Shown here: piece after piece, positions 8,079 through 17,857 of the stretch | Layout of the letters: each line of letters starts with the position of its first letter | How positions within the stretch are numbered: the stretch's first letter is position 1 | From: Ectocarpus siliculosus | Lineage: Eukaryota > Sar > Phaeophyceae > Ectocarpales > Ectocarpaceae | DNA length: 17,874 bases | Assembly: GCA_000310025.1 (NCBI GenBank) | Contig: FN648955.1 | Location: forward strand, 1-17,874 | Direction: 5' to 3' | The notes under the pieces: model-generated | Databases searched by the model: none | What the model saw: the letters and a program-made list of their open reading frames with translations, nothing else | What the model was told of the DNA's origin: nothing | Position numbers and translations under genes: made by a program

Positions 8079-8590
8079 GTGACCTCGTGGCTGACACACA
8101 CATCGTCTTCGCTGCTGATCGCTGTACATCCAGGTGGTGGGTCATTTCTACGTGTTGTATCCTTCGCCACTCCGTAACATGTCGACACCACTGCTCCACA
8201 CGGAGAGACCAACTGCTACTCGCTGCTGCTGCTGACCTTCATGACGGATGCTCTACGACGTGATTAAGACATGGTTGCGACAAGATATCTCGACAAACCG
8301 CTTTGAGGAACACCAGGGAAGTTGACAACAACCACCACACACATTGGATGTAAATCATTTGAAAACTTTCCATGCTCTACTGATGGTGTTTACCAACACC
8401 CAACATAACAAGAAACAAGCTAACAAGAAACAACCTGAATGCTATGCCCTACCTACCATGCACCAGGTATACCCTTCTCATCTACTGCTGTATAAACATC
8501 ACTGATACGCTACCCCAAAGGATCAAAAATGATTTGTAAACTTAAAAAAACGGCGGGAAACACCTGCTGTCCGTGAAATTCAAAAATCGG
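8079..8590. other. Unassigned spacer
   Basis: No gene is supported. It contains a short direct repeat, AACAAGAAACAA (about 8406-8430), and a small hairpin, GGTGTT-TACC-AACACC (about 8385-8400). Confidence 0.4.
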
Positions 8591-8915
8591 GGTACTTATA
8601 TTATTGGGAGCCCACGTCGGACGTCCCATGGGACAGCCCTAAGACGTCCCACGTGTCCCATGGTGTCCCATGGGACAGCTAGGGTCGTCCCATGGTGTCC
8701 CATGGGAGACGTGGGACGGCCCGTGGGACGCGTGGGACGTCCCATGGGACACCATGGGACGCGTGGGCCGTCCCACCTGTCCCATGGGACGGCACACGTG
8801 TCCCATGGGACGGCCCACAGGTCCCATGGGACGTCCCACGTGTCCCATGGGACACATGTGGGACGTCCCAGGGCTGTCCCATGGGACATCGTGGGACACG
8901 TGGGACGTCCCAGAG
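8591..8915. repeat. Palindromic 21-bp satellite array, copy A
   Basis: The array is built from a 21-bp unit, GTGGGACGTCCC plus ATGGGACAC, present in both orientations and with base substitutions. The unit contains overlapping palindromes: GGGACGTCCC, CCCATGGG, GTCCCATGGGAC, and CACGTG at unit junctions. Copy A shares its left edge (GGTACT....TATTGGGA, then CCCACGT) and right edge (GTGGGACGTCCCAGAG) with copy B at 9580. Because 21 is a multiple of three, several frames stay open on both strands and encode seven-residue repeats (such as SHGTRGT). These are a by-product, not evidence of a protein. Confidence 0.9.
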
Positions 8916-9579
8916 GAAGTCCAGTAGAACACAATTAATTAAGACAAACTTAAACTTTCCCTCTGTATGTCTACGGAAGTAGGACGGACCACGGGACACA
9001 TGCAACGATTGCACCCCCCCCCCACTCGGTGTTTGCCATCGGGATTGAGTTTCGTCGCTCTGGCAACGACGTTGTAAAACAAGCCAATTCACTTCGTGAA
9101 CTCGGCAACCAGGTTACCGTTTTTTTTTTTTTTTTACCTCGGTTTTTTTTTTTGGCGGTAGCCATAATGGTGGTCGAGTAGATCATGTTGTGCGGGGTCG
9201 AGAAACCTCACTCCGCGCAACGGGGGATGATCGCACCACGTTGTGTTAAAATGGTCAAGCTTCCTCGAGGCAGTTACACAGTGCTTACAACTGTCTCTGG
9301 AAGTGAAAGCACCAGAAAATAAATTAAGTCATACGTGGCTGTCATCCGTACGCAAGGAAGTAAGCACAAGATGCCGAACACCCGTAGCAGGATGCAGCTC
9401 ACCCTTCATGCGACTCGCCAAATAGCTCACGGCGCTTCGCGCTTGGTGATGTGAGAGCCTGGTCCGGTGAGAACCCGGCGTGCTCCGTCCCGGCTTTGTA
9501 GGGATGCGAGGTCAATGGTCAAACGACTACGGCATGCACGACTATGAGTACACCCCCCCCCTCCTGCCCCCTTTTCCCA
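8916..9579. other. Spacer between the two palindromic arrays
   Basis: It contains C9 at about 9014-9022, T-runs at about 9120-9135 and 9144-9153, and C8 at about 9553-9560. No convincing coding sequence. GTTTGCCATCGGGATTGAG at 9031 and nearby GGCAAC motifs faintly recall the TACCG element arm but do not align well. Confidence 0.45.
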
Positions 9580-9892
9580 GGTACTGACACTATTGGGATC
9601 CCACGTGGGACGTCCCATGGGACACGTGGGCCGGCCCATGGGACACGCGGGCCATCCCATGGGACAGGTGGGACATCCCACCTGTCCCGTGGGATGGCCC
9701 ATACGGACGCACGGGACACGTGGGACGTCCCGTGGGACACGTGGGACGTCCCATGGGACACCAAATCTAGAACGTGGGACGCGTGGGACGCCCCATGGCA
9801 CCACGCTAGGGACGTCCCACGCGGCGCTCGAAAACAGGCGTGGGACGTCCCAGAGCCGGTCTCCCCTACGGTGTCCCACTGCTGTCCCACAG
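9580..9892. repeat. Palindromic 21-bp satellite array, copy B
   Basis: A clearer head-to-tail register than copy A. From 9603, successive units read GTGGGACGTCCC-ATGGGACAC, GTGGGCCGGCCC-ATGGGACAC and GCGGGCCATCCC-ATGGGACAG, and further on GTGGGACGTCCC-GTGGGACAC and GTGGGACGTCCC-ATGGGACAC. It lies in direct orientation relative to copy A. Its right end adds GTGTCCCACTGCTGTCCCAC (9871-9890) after the shared CCCAGAG boundary. Confidence 0.9.
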
Positions 9893-11327
9893 GCGTTTAT
9901 AATAATTAGATATATTTATCAGCTAATTTAGTGCAAGATAAGAGAATACCCGAACACCCCAGCTGCTCTTCCCTACAGCAGTACCCAGCGACCTGTACCA
10001 AGCAGCAGCACGAGGTCGGATTACCAGTCGTGCGAAAGGATCTTTAGGGGGTTCGGGGGTCGGGTTTCCGGAAGGTTCGGAAAGCATGCCGTGCTTTTTG
10101 GGCGCGCGCGCACGCGGTTCTTGACGGTTTGGAGGTGGTACTCGGCTAGCTCAGCTCTGCTAGCTTGCACACTGAAGCCCGAGCTGTGCAGGCTTGCAGA
10201 GCCCGCCTGCTCGTATGTTCTGTGGAGTATGTTCCTGCGCGCACAGGGGACTCATGGTGTGTAGGGGAGGAGAAGAATGCTGCTACAAAAACATGTCAGG
10301 ACCGCCGAAAGCAAACAATTAGTCTATAATGTAGACTGTTGTCGGGGGCACCGATTTGTATGTGCGCGCTACCGGGCTGCCGGCCGTTCGGTAGGGCGTG
10401 TACTGCTGCTGTACGAAGAGCGAGTGGAATATCTAGCTGAGTCTAGGTGCTGTAGGTCTAGGCCTACTTTGCACAGCTTCGAGATGACCGGAACATCTTT
10501 CTGTGCTGTACACGAAAGAAACAACCGATTGCCCCGCAACGCTAGATAGAGGTAGGCGCATCAGCATCCAGATCTGCCGCTGCCATCTGCTTCCAGATTG
10601 ATAGCTTGCCAACGTCCAACCAGGCATAACACTGCACAACAACCCATACGACGTCTGAAGAAGCATGTTTCCCCCAATCCCCCACAGCCACCCTATAAGG
10701 CGTCGAAGTCCTACCCATTTCCGGCTCAGGCTAGACCTAAACAAGATATGACACAAGATATCACACCCCCTCGACCGATTTTCCAAGCTCCATTCTTTCA
10801 CAGCAGAAGCGTGGCAGCGCCGGAAACGGCGGCGTTGAAGCCGCTCTGTCAAGAGCCTTCTGAAACAGTCGTTTCATGCACGCATTCTCTTCGTGGAGTA
10901 ATTGATGTTTGAAAATCGGTCCATGCTATCTATAGTGTCACCTACGGTACGGTCCAGGCGGGTAGGCTGCTGCATTTACAGGCACACATCGCAGATCATC
11001 TGCTCCCATGTAGGTTGCAAATGGCAGATACTAGATTCAACACCTTCCCATGTCGAACTATCGAGAAAACCCCAAAGTTTTTGCGCGGGGTATATTGGGG
11101 AGATATTATACGAGTGTATTATACACCAGGTTTGAGCGAGTCGTCGCCACGTTGTTTTAAGCATACTTACTTGTAGACTTACTTCATGTAGGTTGAAGGG
11201 GAAGTTGGTTGAAGGGGGAGTTGCAGGAGGGGAGAGAGGAGCCGACATAGTCTCGCCGATAGCCTGCTTGTTAAGCTTTGGTTTAGAAGGGGTGAACGCG
11301 GAAAGAAAACAACATAGCTTCAATATA
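9893..11327. other. Unassigned non-coding region
   Basis: Scattered open frames on both strands (longest about 10433-10852 on minus and 10976-11389 on minus) lack domains, consistent splice signals or protein-like composition. There is a GC-alternating patch at about 10101-10118 and a G-rich stretch with GGGGG runs at 10048-10062. I see no RNA gene. Confidence 0.4.
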
Positions 11328-12119
11328 TACCGTAATAGTCGGAGAGATAGGACCGGTCTGAGAGGTGGCACCGGTCGGGGAGATGGCACGGGGTTGCTAA
11401 AAAAATACGAGAACGGCCCGATTTACATCCATTTACGCACCGGGGTCAGTGAGATCGCACACCGACCGCCAAACCAAGATTGAGCTCATTTTCAGCTGCC
11501 GGAGTGAGGTACATGTGTGTTCCTTATACATGTGGGGATGGTGTCAGCGGAGCGCCACCCCTGCATGTACGTATGCATGGTCGCGGTTCACACGGGATGC
11601 CAGTTGATTTCATATTTGAATTGGTATGGAAGTTGCCAACCGTATACTCTCAACCAGACGCACAACGTACAAGCCACATCCTACCCCACCTTTCACAACA
11701 CGAAGCTATTGTTGCTTCGTACGTACTGGTATACGTAGAGGAACACCGAAACGAAAGCGGAAGATAACTGATGCCGTATGTACCAGTACCTCAGAGGGAA
11801 ACGACATCCTTTCTTGTCGTCACTCTATAGCCAAACTCGCATCAAACACGACACCACTCGCTGTATGGAAAGCTGTTACGTACCAGCCTACGTTGCCGTT
11901 ACCGGTATGCTCCCACTCATACAACACCTGTGTGTATTTCATCGGAGATCGCACCGGTCGGAGAGATCGCACCGGGCTACCTTGAAAATGTAATCAAAAA
12001 GATCTAATTGCATTCCCGCACCGGGGTCGGAGACATGGCACCGGGGCGCGATAAAAACTCAAGGAAGAACATTTAAAAAAACGATCGCACCCGGTGCCAT
12101 CTCTCCGACCATTACGGTA
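11328..12119. mobile_element. Non-autonomous TIR element, TACCGTAAT family, ~790 bp
   Basis: The left end reads TACCGTAATAGTCGGAGAGA, then TAGGACCGG. The right end is the inverted counterpart, CCGGTGCCATCTCTCCGACC, then ATTACGGTA. Extending outward, ATACCGTAAT and ATTACGGTAT are symmetrical, so a TA duplication flanking CCGTAAT is possible but not provable. Subterminal blocks on both sides contain GCACCGGGGTC and GAGATSGCAC motifs repeated in direct orientation (about 11365-11460 and 11945-12047). The interior 11480-11930 has short frames without transposase features. A second family copy (one arm) lies at 7836-7929. Superfamily is undetermined. Confidence 0.78.
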
Positions 12120-12805
12120 TCTCGAAACGGCATGTACGTACCACAAGTCCAGGACGAAATGGTATTGAATGCCAAAACGCAACCTAAAAATTATTGCCAA
12201 GTGGGCAAGTGGGCAAGTGGGCACCAGACAACTTTCTTGGACAGAACACAAAATAATTTCTACCCTCATCCGGATGGAACGCAATGAGCCGAACCCAATG
12301 GTAGGTAGGTCTGCCTTGTTTTCGATATAGGATCAAAAACGGTTCTTCGACAATTCGTTACTTTCACATTTGGGAACAGGTCTGGTTGTCCTTGGATACG
12401 CATCTTTCAAGCCAAGGCTCGAAGGCAAAAGATATATCGCGCTCTTGGAAACACAAAAAACAGCGAGCAGTCGATAGTACTGGAAGTGCTGTGAAAGGCT
12501 GACAAACGGAACGTCGGTGGGCTCGGAAATAGTTCTTGAAGCAACTCTATCGTGTAGCGAAACCAATGAATTCCCCTCAAGAAAAACCAAACGTATCTAT
12601 CCCCCCAAAACGCGGAGCTGTATATTCCTACCACCAGCCTCGACACACCATCAACCGAAAGACTGCAAAAACAAATGAACTCTACCCACCACTGCGAACC
12701 GGGCGAAATGACGTAATGGCGCAAGCGGTTCAGCTCAAGCGGACACCGTACCACAAAGCATCCGAGACATTGTACAACAACATCCGAGCCCCCCCAAAAG
12801 TATGG
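12120..12805. other. Unassigned region, 3' flank of the minus-strand gene
   Basis: The triplicated GGGCAAGT motif (GTGGGCAAGTGGGCAAGTGG) lies at about 12198-12221. No polyadenylation signal can be picked out confidently on the minus strand. Open frames at 12407-12754 (minus) and 12536-12853 (plus) lack recognisable features. Confidence 0.4.
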
Positions 12806-13366
12806 CTATGGCTTAACAAAGGTCAGCCGGACCCGGCCGAACTGGTCGAATGATCGCATTAGAGACTTCTGGCAGAAGCATCTGCCGCAAAACCAAACCT
12901 GAGCCTGGCAAATCTCTACTCGTTCCGAGCCATGGCCTCGAACACGCTTGACCATGTTTGCCACCGATTTGCGGTTTATTGCCTCATTCTCGGTCTCGTT
13001 GATCAGAGTTACCATGAACGCAAAGCGGTCAAATTTCATGACATTCAACATGTGCAGAAACTTTTTCTTCTTCGCATGGTTCTGCTCGTGCGCGTTGAGG
13101 TTGACCCCCGAGAGCTGGGAGCATGAGTCTATCCCACCGTACTTTTGGCGGCAGTCATCCCCGTGGTTGCAGTCGTGCAGGGCGTCAGGCCCGTAGTAAG
13201 GCCCGGCATTGCTCCCCAAGGCGTGCGTTCTGCGCACTGTCGCCGTGGGGTCCTCCTGCAGCGGTTGGATGTCGAACGGAAGGCCATACTCTTCCACGAT
13301 GCCATTGGTGTCAGCGCTTTTCCCCGGTTGATGTTGAGCCACCTGAATCTGAAGGACTTTCGTACG
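12806..13366 (-). CDS. KDZ-like transposase gene, 3'-terminal exon
   Basis: This exon encodes 186 residues ending in TAG at 12806-12808. Counting from an acceptor at 13367 (GGTGCAG|CGT, phase 0), it contains GPDALHDCNHGDDCRQKY at about 59-76, then GVNLNAHEQNHAKKKK at 87-102, then FLHMLNVMKFDRFAFM at 103-118 and LINETEN at 121-127. The order D..HD..H....C, then N...EQ, then an M/F-rich helix ending in N, fits the C-terminal part of the DDE core in KDZ-superfamily-like transposases, with E94 of HEQ as the probable catalytic Glu (inference). Other in-phase acceptors are 13349 (CCTTCAG|ATT) and 13343. A stronger polypyrimidine acceptor at 13411 (CTGTTCGTCCTCACAG) is out of phase with the preceding exon and would need an unseen small exon. 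The Lys-rich segment and Cys near the C-terminus (FCGRCFC) are unexplained. Confidence 0.6.
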   Translation of the reverse strand, partial: RTKVLQIQVAQHQPGKSADTNGIVEEYGLPFDIQPLQEDPTATVRRTHALGSNAGPYYGPDALHDCNHGDDCRQKYGGIDSCSQLSGVNLNAHEQNHAKKKKFLHMLNVMKFDRFAFMVTLINETENEAINRKSVANMVKRVRGHGSERVEICQAQVWFCGRCFCQKSLMRSFDQFGRVRLTFVKP

Positions 13367-14404
13367 CTGCACCGCCGACCCGAAGCATGCTCCTGAGCGC
13401 ACAGCCAGTTCTGTGAGGACGAACAGAGATGACGTGCAAAAAAACGGTATGCCATGTGTTGGCTCATGAAAACGTTTTGACTAAGGTTTGATCATTTTGA
13501 GCCGGCCTGGAGGTAACGAACGACACGTACCATACCGGCCTGATACCGGCACCAACATTGACACATTATGGAAAAACGCACACAGCCCGGTAGATTGGCG
13601 GTCCTTAGATTATTGGACCAACAAAACGACTAGCCTCAACACCTAACACGCAAGTGTCCACGTCCTCGTACCTGCCCTCTTCTTTGCGCACTGGTTGGCG
13701 GGTTGAAGTCCAATCGCGATGAACACCTCCTTGGCCTGATCCAGATGTCAGAGGTCCCGAAGAAGGGGACGGAAAGTAAACCGTGTGGTCGAAAAAGTTG
13801 TCTAAATAGTTGGGTTACCGCAATGGGCTGCTTTAATGCATTTATACAGAAAACTCTGTACAAGCATCAGAAAAAAAAAACATTGCTGGGTAGTCTTGTT
13901 GACATGGCAGCAACTCAAGAGCTTCGAGCACTACATACAGCCTTTTAATATGCAACGAAGTGCATGCGCTGAATGGGAGAGGTGTGGTAGTTTTAGCGGT
14001 GGGTACAGAGCATGCGCATGTCCTTACCAGCATGCGAGAAAAGATGTTCTTGTTCCCCGCTCTAGCGTCTCTAGCATTGTTTTTCAAATTGCAGCAACAC
14101 ATGAGTAATATATCAATATGTCAGCAGTGATCTACCTATGTTCACTGCTCCGAATTGAAGAACAAAACATGAAACAAGGTAGGTTTCGCGCAGAAATCAA
14201 ATCAACCGGCGACGCCGAGAAGGAAAACGGAAGGAACGTAAGGTGGAAGAAAAAAAAGAAGGAGGGACAACGATGTTCAATGAGGAACGCGAAAATAAAC
14301 CCACTTGACCAACGGAGCAACGAACAACCACCAGTATTGATAATACCGCCAAAGACAAAGCACAACAGCCCACTACGTCAGCTACGCAAAGAAGGCGTAC
14401 TCAC
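13367..14404 (-). other. Intron of the KDZ-like gene
   Basis: A donor CCTGG|GTGAGTACG sits at 14405|14404 on the minus strand. The 3' end is ambiguous (13367, 13349, 13343 or 13411). An A10 run lies at about 13870-13879. A further small exon inside cannot be excluded. Confidence 0.5.
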
Positions 14405-15124
14405 CCAGGCGTAGGCCAAAACCAGGTGATCGAGCGCCGCAGGTCGAAGATCATTCTGGCCAGCCACAGGTTCGCAAAGATGCTGAGAGAAGGAAGGGAG
14501 TTCCGGAGCCTTGCCGGTGGTGGACCCAGTCGCCACCGCGAGAACGCGTGTGGAGAACACGCTCTGCGCCGATAACGTCGGCAGCACCGAGCCCGGGGCC
14601 ATCTGCTCTTCCTCGACAAGTACTGCTGGCGGGACCTCCTTGTCTTGTCCTTCGCTGATGAAAGCCACGAGCTTGGTGAGGCGCACGTTCAGAACAGCCA
14701 CTACCTCAAAGAGGTCCATGGAGTGGTGGCTTCGGCGGCGCAGGTTCCGCAAACGGGCCCGAGCAAGCAGCACGAAATCCACGGCGGTGGTCCCTTCTTC
14801 TCTATCCTGCCATGCTGAAACGCTGAGAAGCTGACCGCAGTCCAACCGTTGAACCGGAGGAGAAGTTTGCGCATCGCGCAGGAGATTGTACACATTGCGT
14901 TGAGTGCATTTCTCCTGCGGTACGGGCTCCGAAACCTGATCGGCGCCAAGAAAGTAATTTCCCAGAGGCGCTAGTGCTGGGATGTCCACCTTCCGCATGC
15001 CATGCTCGTCAGGCTCGCCAACCCGGGGAAGAACTCCTTCGTTCGGCGCCGCCGTCTGGCAGCGGTCGTGGACGATCGGACCTACACGACACATGATGTC
15101 CGTGATGACGAGGATAGGCATGTG
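14405..15124 (-). CDS. KDZ-like transposase gene, internal exon (240 codons)
   Basis: The exon is exactly 720 bp, phase 0 at both ends: acceptor TTGATAATGCAG|CACATG and donor TACGCCTGG|GTGAGTACG. It begins HMPILVITDIMCRVG; D9 within VITD is the candidate first catalytic aspartate of a DDE core. In the spliced product it directly follows the LRAESPTDLAVLLLHHV end of the preceding exon, and this combination (LRAESP.D, then P..VI.D) is the strongest family signal. Residues after about 60 form a long, less recognisable segment with a basic patch (ARARLRNLRRRSHH) and FEVVAVLNVRLTKLVAF. This may be the large insertion that often separates the first and second acidic residues in KDZ-type proteins. 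Codon composition is GC-richer than the introns. Confidence 0.65.
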
Positions 15125-17363
15125 CTGCATTATCAATGGGGGACACGGGGGACATGAAAGCATGGGTGAAGGTAGAGCGTGGGAAGTTGACAAAGTTTTC
15201 TTGGGTTCTACTGTCGTGTATTCGCCTGACGTATTCAACAGACAGTTCACAAACGAATCTGAGACGGATACGCCAGCAATAGGCTTAACACAGACTGCCA
15301 AGTTGTTCTACCCCGGTGCCCATTTATTGCATTTAAAAGCCTTTCGAGATGAGGGTCACACACATGTTGTGTAGACAACCCCGAGGTCGTGGACGCTGTT
15401 TGAGAACTTGCCGAGAAGAGTCCAACGGGGGAATGTGCGAGACAAGAAGAGGAAAATTTGCAAAATTTTCCGAAGAGGTGACACAATTCCATGCCTCCCT
15501 TTGAGAACAGCACATGTGCAGACTTCGATTCCGACTTGATTTTTTGGACAACACTAGATTTCAGATAAAAAAAAGCGACACAGGGTCTGGCCGTGCGCAC
15601 GACCAACTGTTCCCAGAATTAATACTGGTGCGAGCATTGGAGTTGGAGTCGATAAGATATTATGTCTACATCCTATCCTACGGCCTGCTTGATTGATGGT
15701 CATATTTTCTTCGTGCATGCTGTGAGTTGTGTTAGAAGTAGCGCGTTGGTGGCGTTCTATACAATATTTATCTCTGGCTTGGGCACAACACATGCGCACT
15801 CCGGGCCTCCAAGCGCGAGTGGGGCAACCAGTTCGATCGATTGGAGTAGTAGTGTTTACTGCTCATTACAACACAGAGAAACATCATTTCCTGGAAGCGT
15901 TCTACATCTTAAATGTGCACCAAAATTCTCCCAAAGACCATGCTTCCTGTGCATGTTCACGGTCTCGTGACCACCTGTGGATTGTGCATATCTAGCTTGG
16001 CGGCTTGGGGGCATTTGGAGGGAAGCGGTGGCCTATGTGGCAAACGCGAGCTTTCGGCAGGTGGCTAGGCTTGACACGAAAGATTGGATGAAAAAAAGCT
16101 GGAGCCGCTCTGTGAAAAAACAAGGGGGTCCTTGTTTGGGATATTGATGCACGCACCTGTGGTAGACACAGGTGGTAACATGTTTCGAAATGGCGAATTG
16201 TTGGACGCATGTTACTTTTTGTGCTACGCTGTTTCCGCATTTGGAGAAATTTTTCCTAGCCCATTTGATATTTTCGTTTCGTTCTAGTAAACGTATAGTG
16301 TACCCTTTGGGGGTGTAGTTGGCTTGTGACCACGGAAGGCGTCCGCGTCAGTTGTACCAGTAGTATACGGATATTAAAAGGTACTGCGCGGAGACCGGGG
16401 CGGTTTTTAATGTGAACACAAAAAACAACAAAAGCCGTGCGTGGAACTACCATAGTGTACCCACGAAAAGCACGCGCGGGTGTGGCTGGCAGACGTGCTT
16501 TGGGTCATGCACCGCAGTACGTGTTTCCTTTTTCTTGCCCCTTGCCCCTTTCGTTCAGAGGGCGGTTGAACTCTACTTCCACATAAAACTTCCAAGTTTT
16601 ATTTTATTCTGAAACGACACGCAGTTTTCACTTCCGGTATGGACATGCGTGGGCGTGGTATCGCTATCGCTGTGGCCGCACCTGCGGCATGGTTTCGGGC
16701 TTCCAGTACTGGGTATTCAAGAAATCATGCGTGCACACACAGACAGACTTTAGCTTCACACGCGCTTGCATCAATTTGACAAAAGTCATTTTTTCTGTGC
16801 TCCATGCGCGGAGTTAAAACCTAGGGGTTGACCCGAAGTCGGTTGTACGATATTCGAAAAACACGGCCAACAACGAGTACCATACGTCGTTTATCATAAG
16901 CGCACGGACAACAAGAAACACATGCCGTGAAAGAGACCTTTACACAACCGGATTGCGGTTTGTGCTTGTCCCGCCCAATTACTGGTGGACGAACCAAAAG
17001 TCAGCCGTGAGTACTTTCGCGTCGGCGTGGTGGTGCTCTACGATAGTTTCAAGGTTGGGAGTGCGTGAACATCGCAGCATGCAGACACCTCGTAGGTGAC
17101 CATGTTGTCTCCTCCACGTAGATGTTGCTTCAACCCGCTAGATGCCCTAATCGGCACTTGTCGTTTTGCAACAAAGACCGGAAGTATGTACAACTACACT
17201 TTTGATCTATACCAACGCAAAATGTGCACACCTTCGTTAATCAAAGCCTGCTCACCATCTGTCGAACGTATTCGACTTTCATTGTTTTCAAGAGTCCGGG
17301 ATCTTTTGAACGAGCACTCGTGATCAATACGATAATTGTGTTTCTCTACAACGGGGCACTCAC
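15125..17363 (-). other. Large intron (~2.2 kb) of the KDZ-like gene
   Basis: Bounded by CACGTG|GTGAGTGCC (donor, 17364|17363) and GATAATGCAG (acceptor, ending 15125), with matching phase 0. The interior is AT-richer than the exons and shows no convincing exon on either strand, no terminal inverted repeats and no RNA gene that I could recognise. Confidence 0.55.
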
Positions 17364-17595
17364 CACGTGGTGCAACAGGAGCACGGCCAAGTCTGTGGGG
17401 CTCTCCGCGCGTAGCATGAACATATGGCACGTCTGGACTCCGTCCGGGCTGTACCCCCCCTCCACCCCAGACGAGACCAACCATGCCCCCCTTTCCATGA
17501 AGAACTTTGAGCAATCCTCCTTTCCGTGGTTGTTCTCCCGCCAGAGCTTCTCCATCGTCTTGAACAGCTCAATCAGCAGCACCCTGTTGGGGTAC
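17364..17595 (-). CDS. KDZ-like transposase gene, internal exon (77 codons)
   Basis: A strong acceptor, CCACTCCCCCCACCCTCAG, ends at 17596, and the donor GTGAGTGCC starts at 17363. The length is 232 bp: one base completing a split codon plus 77 codons. The encoded segment runs YPNRVLLIELFKTMEKLW, then CSKFFMERGAW, GVEGGYSPDGVQTCH, and FMLRAESPTDLAVLLLHHV. The C/H residues, F.LRAESP.D helix and position just before the VITD aspartate of the next exon resemble the region leading into the DDE core of KDZ-superfamily-like transposases. The join to the next exon is in phase. Overlapping frames on the same strand lack this pattern. Confidence 0.65.
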
Positions 17596-17857
17596 CTGAG
17601 GGTGGGGGGAGTGGATAGAGGGCAGTTGACAAGAGACCGACAGAAAATCTTGTATGAGAGCGATCAGTGCTCATGGCAGTGCAATTGCTCTTTGCTCTAC
17701 ATGCCAACACGCCCTACTTCGTGTGGAAAAAGGAAGCATGTCTCGCACTGCGCGATAAATGAAAGGTTCCCACATAGGTGCGCATGCACTTTCGGCGTCC
17801 CGAATCTTTTCCTGAGATAGGAGATGAACAAGGTTGGAGGTTTGCAGCAGACGTCAC
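17596..17857 (-). other. Short intron (262 bp) of the KDZ-like gene
   Basis: Donor CGTCAAG|GTGACG at 17858|17857 and acceptor CCCACCCTCAG ending at 17596. The AG|G split codon would encode Arg, matching the phase of the downstream exon. Confidence 0.45.

Noticed and set aside
8573-8938. Long open frames on both strands encoding heptad-like SHGTRGT / VPWDVPR / MGRPTCP repeats
   Set aside because: The repeat unit is 21 bp, a multiple of three, and lacks stops in several frames. Openness on both strands is explained by the repeat, with no sign of protein selection.
8591-9892. Paired arrays as LTRs of a retrotransposon
   Set aside because: No TG...CA ends, primer-binding site, polypurine tract or gag/pol frames in the 660-bp spacer. 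The arrays are satellites, though they do share edges.
9427-9931. Long repeat-encoded frames across array B
   Set aside because: Same explanation as array A: satellite translation artefact.
10433-10852. 139-residue minus-strand ORF
   Set aside because: No domain, no splice-site logic and atypical composition; indistinguishable from chance.
14118-14414. 98-residue plus-strand ORF opposite the KDZ-like intron
   Set aside because: Lys/Glu-rich from an A-rich tract inside the intron of a better-supported minus-strand gene; no domain.
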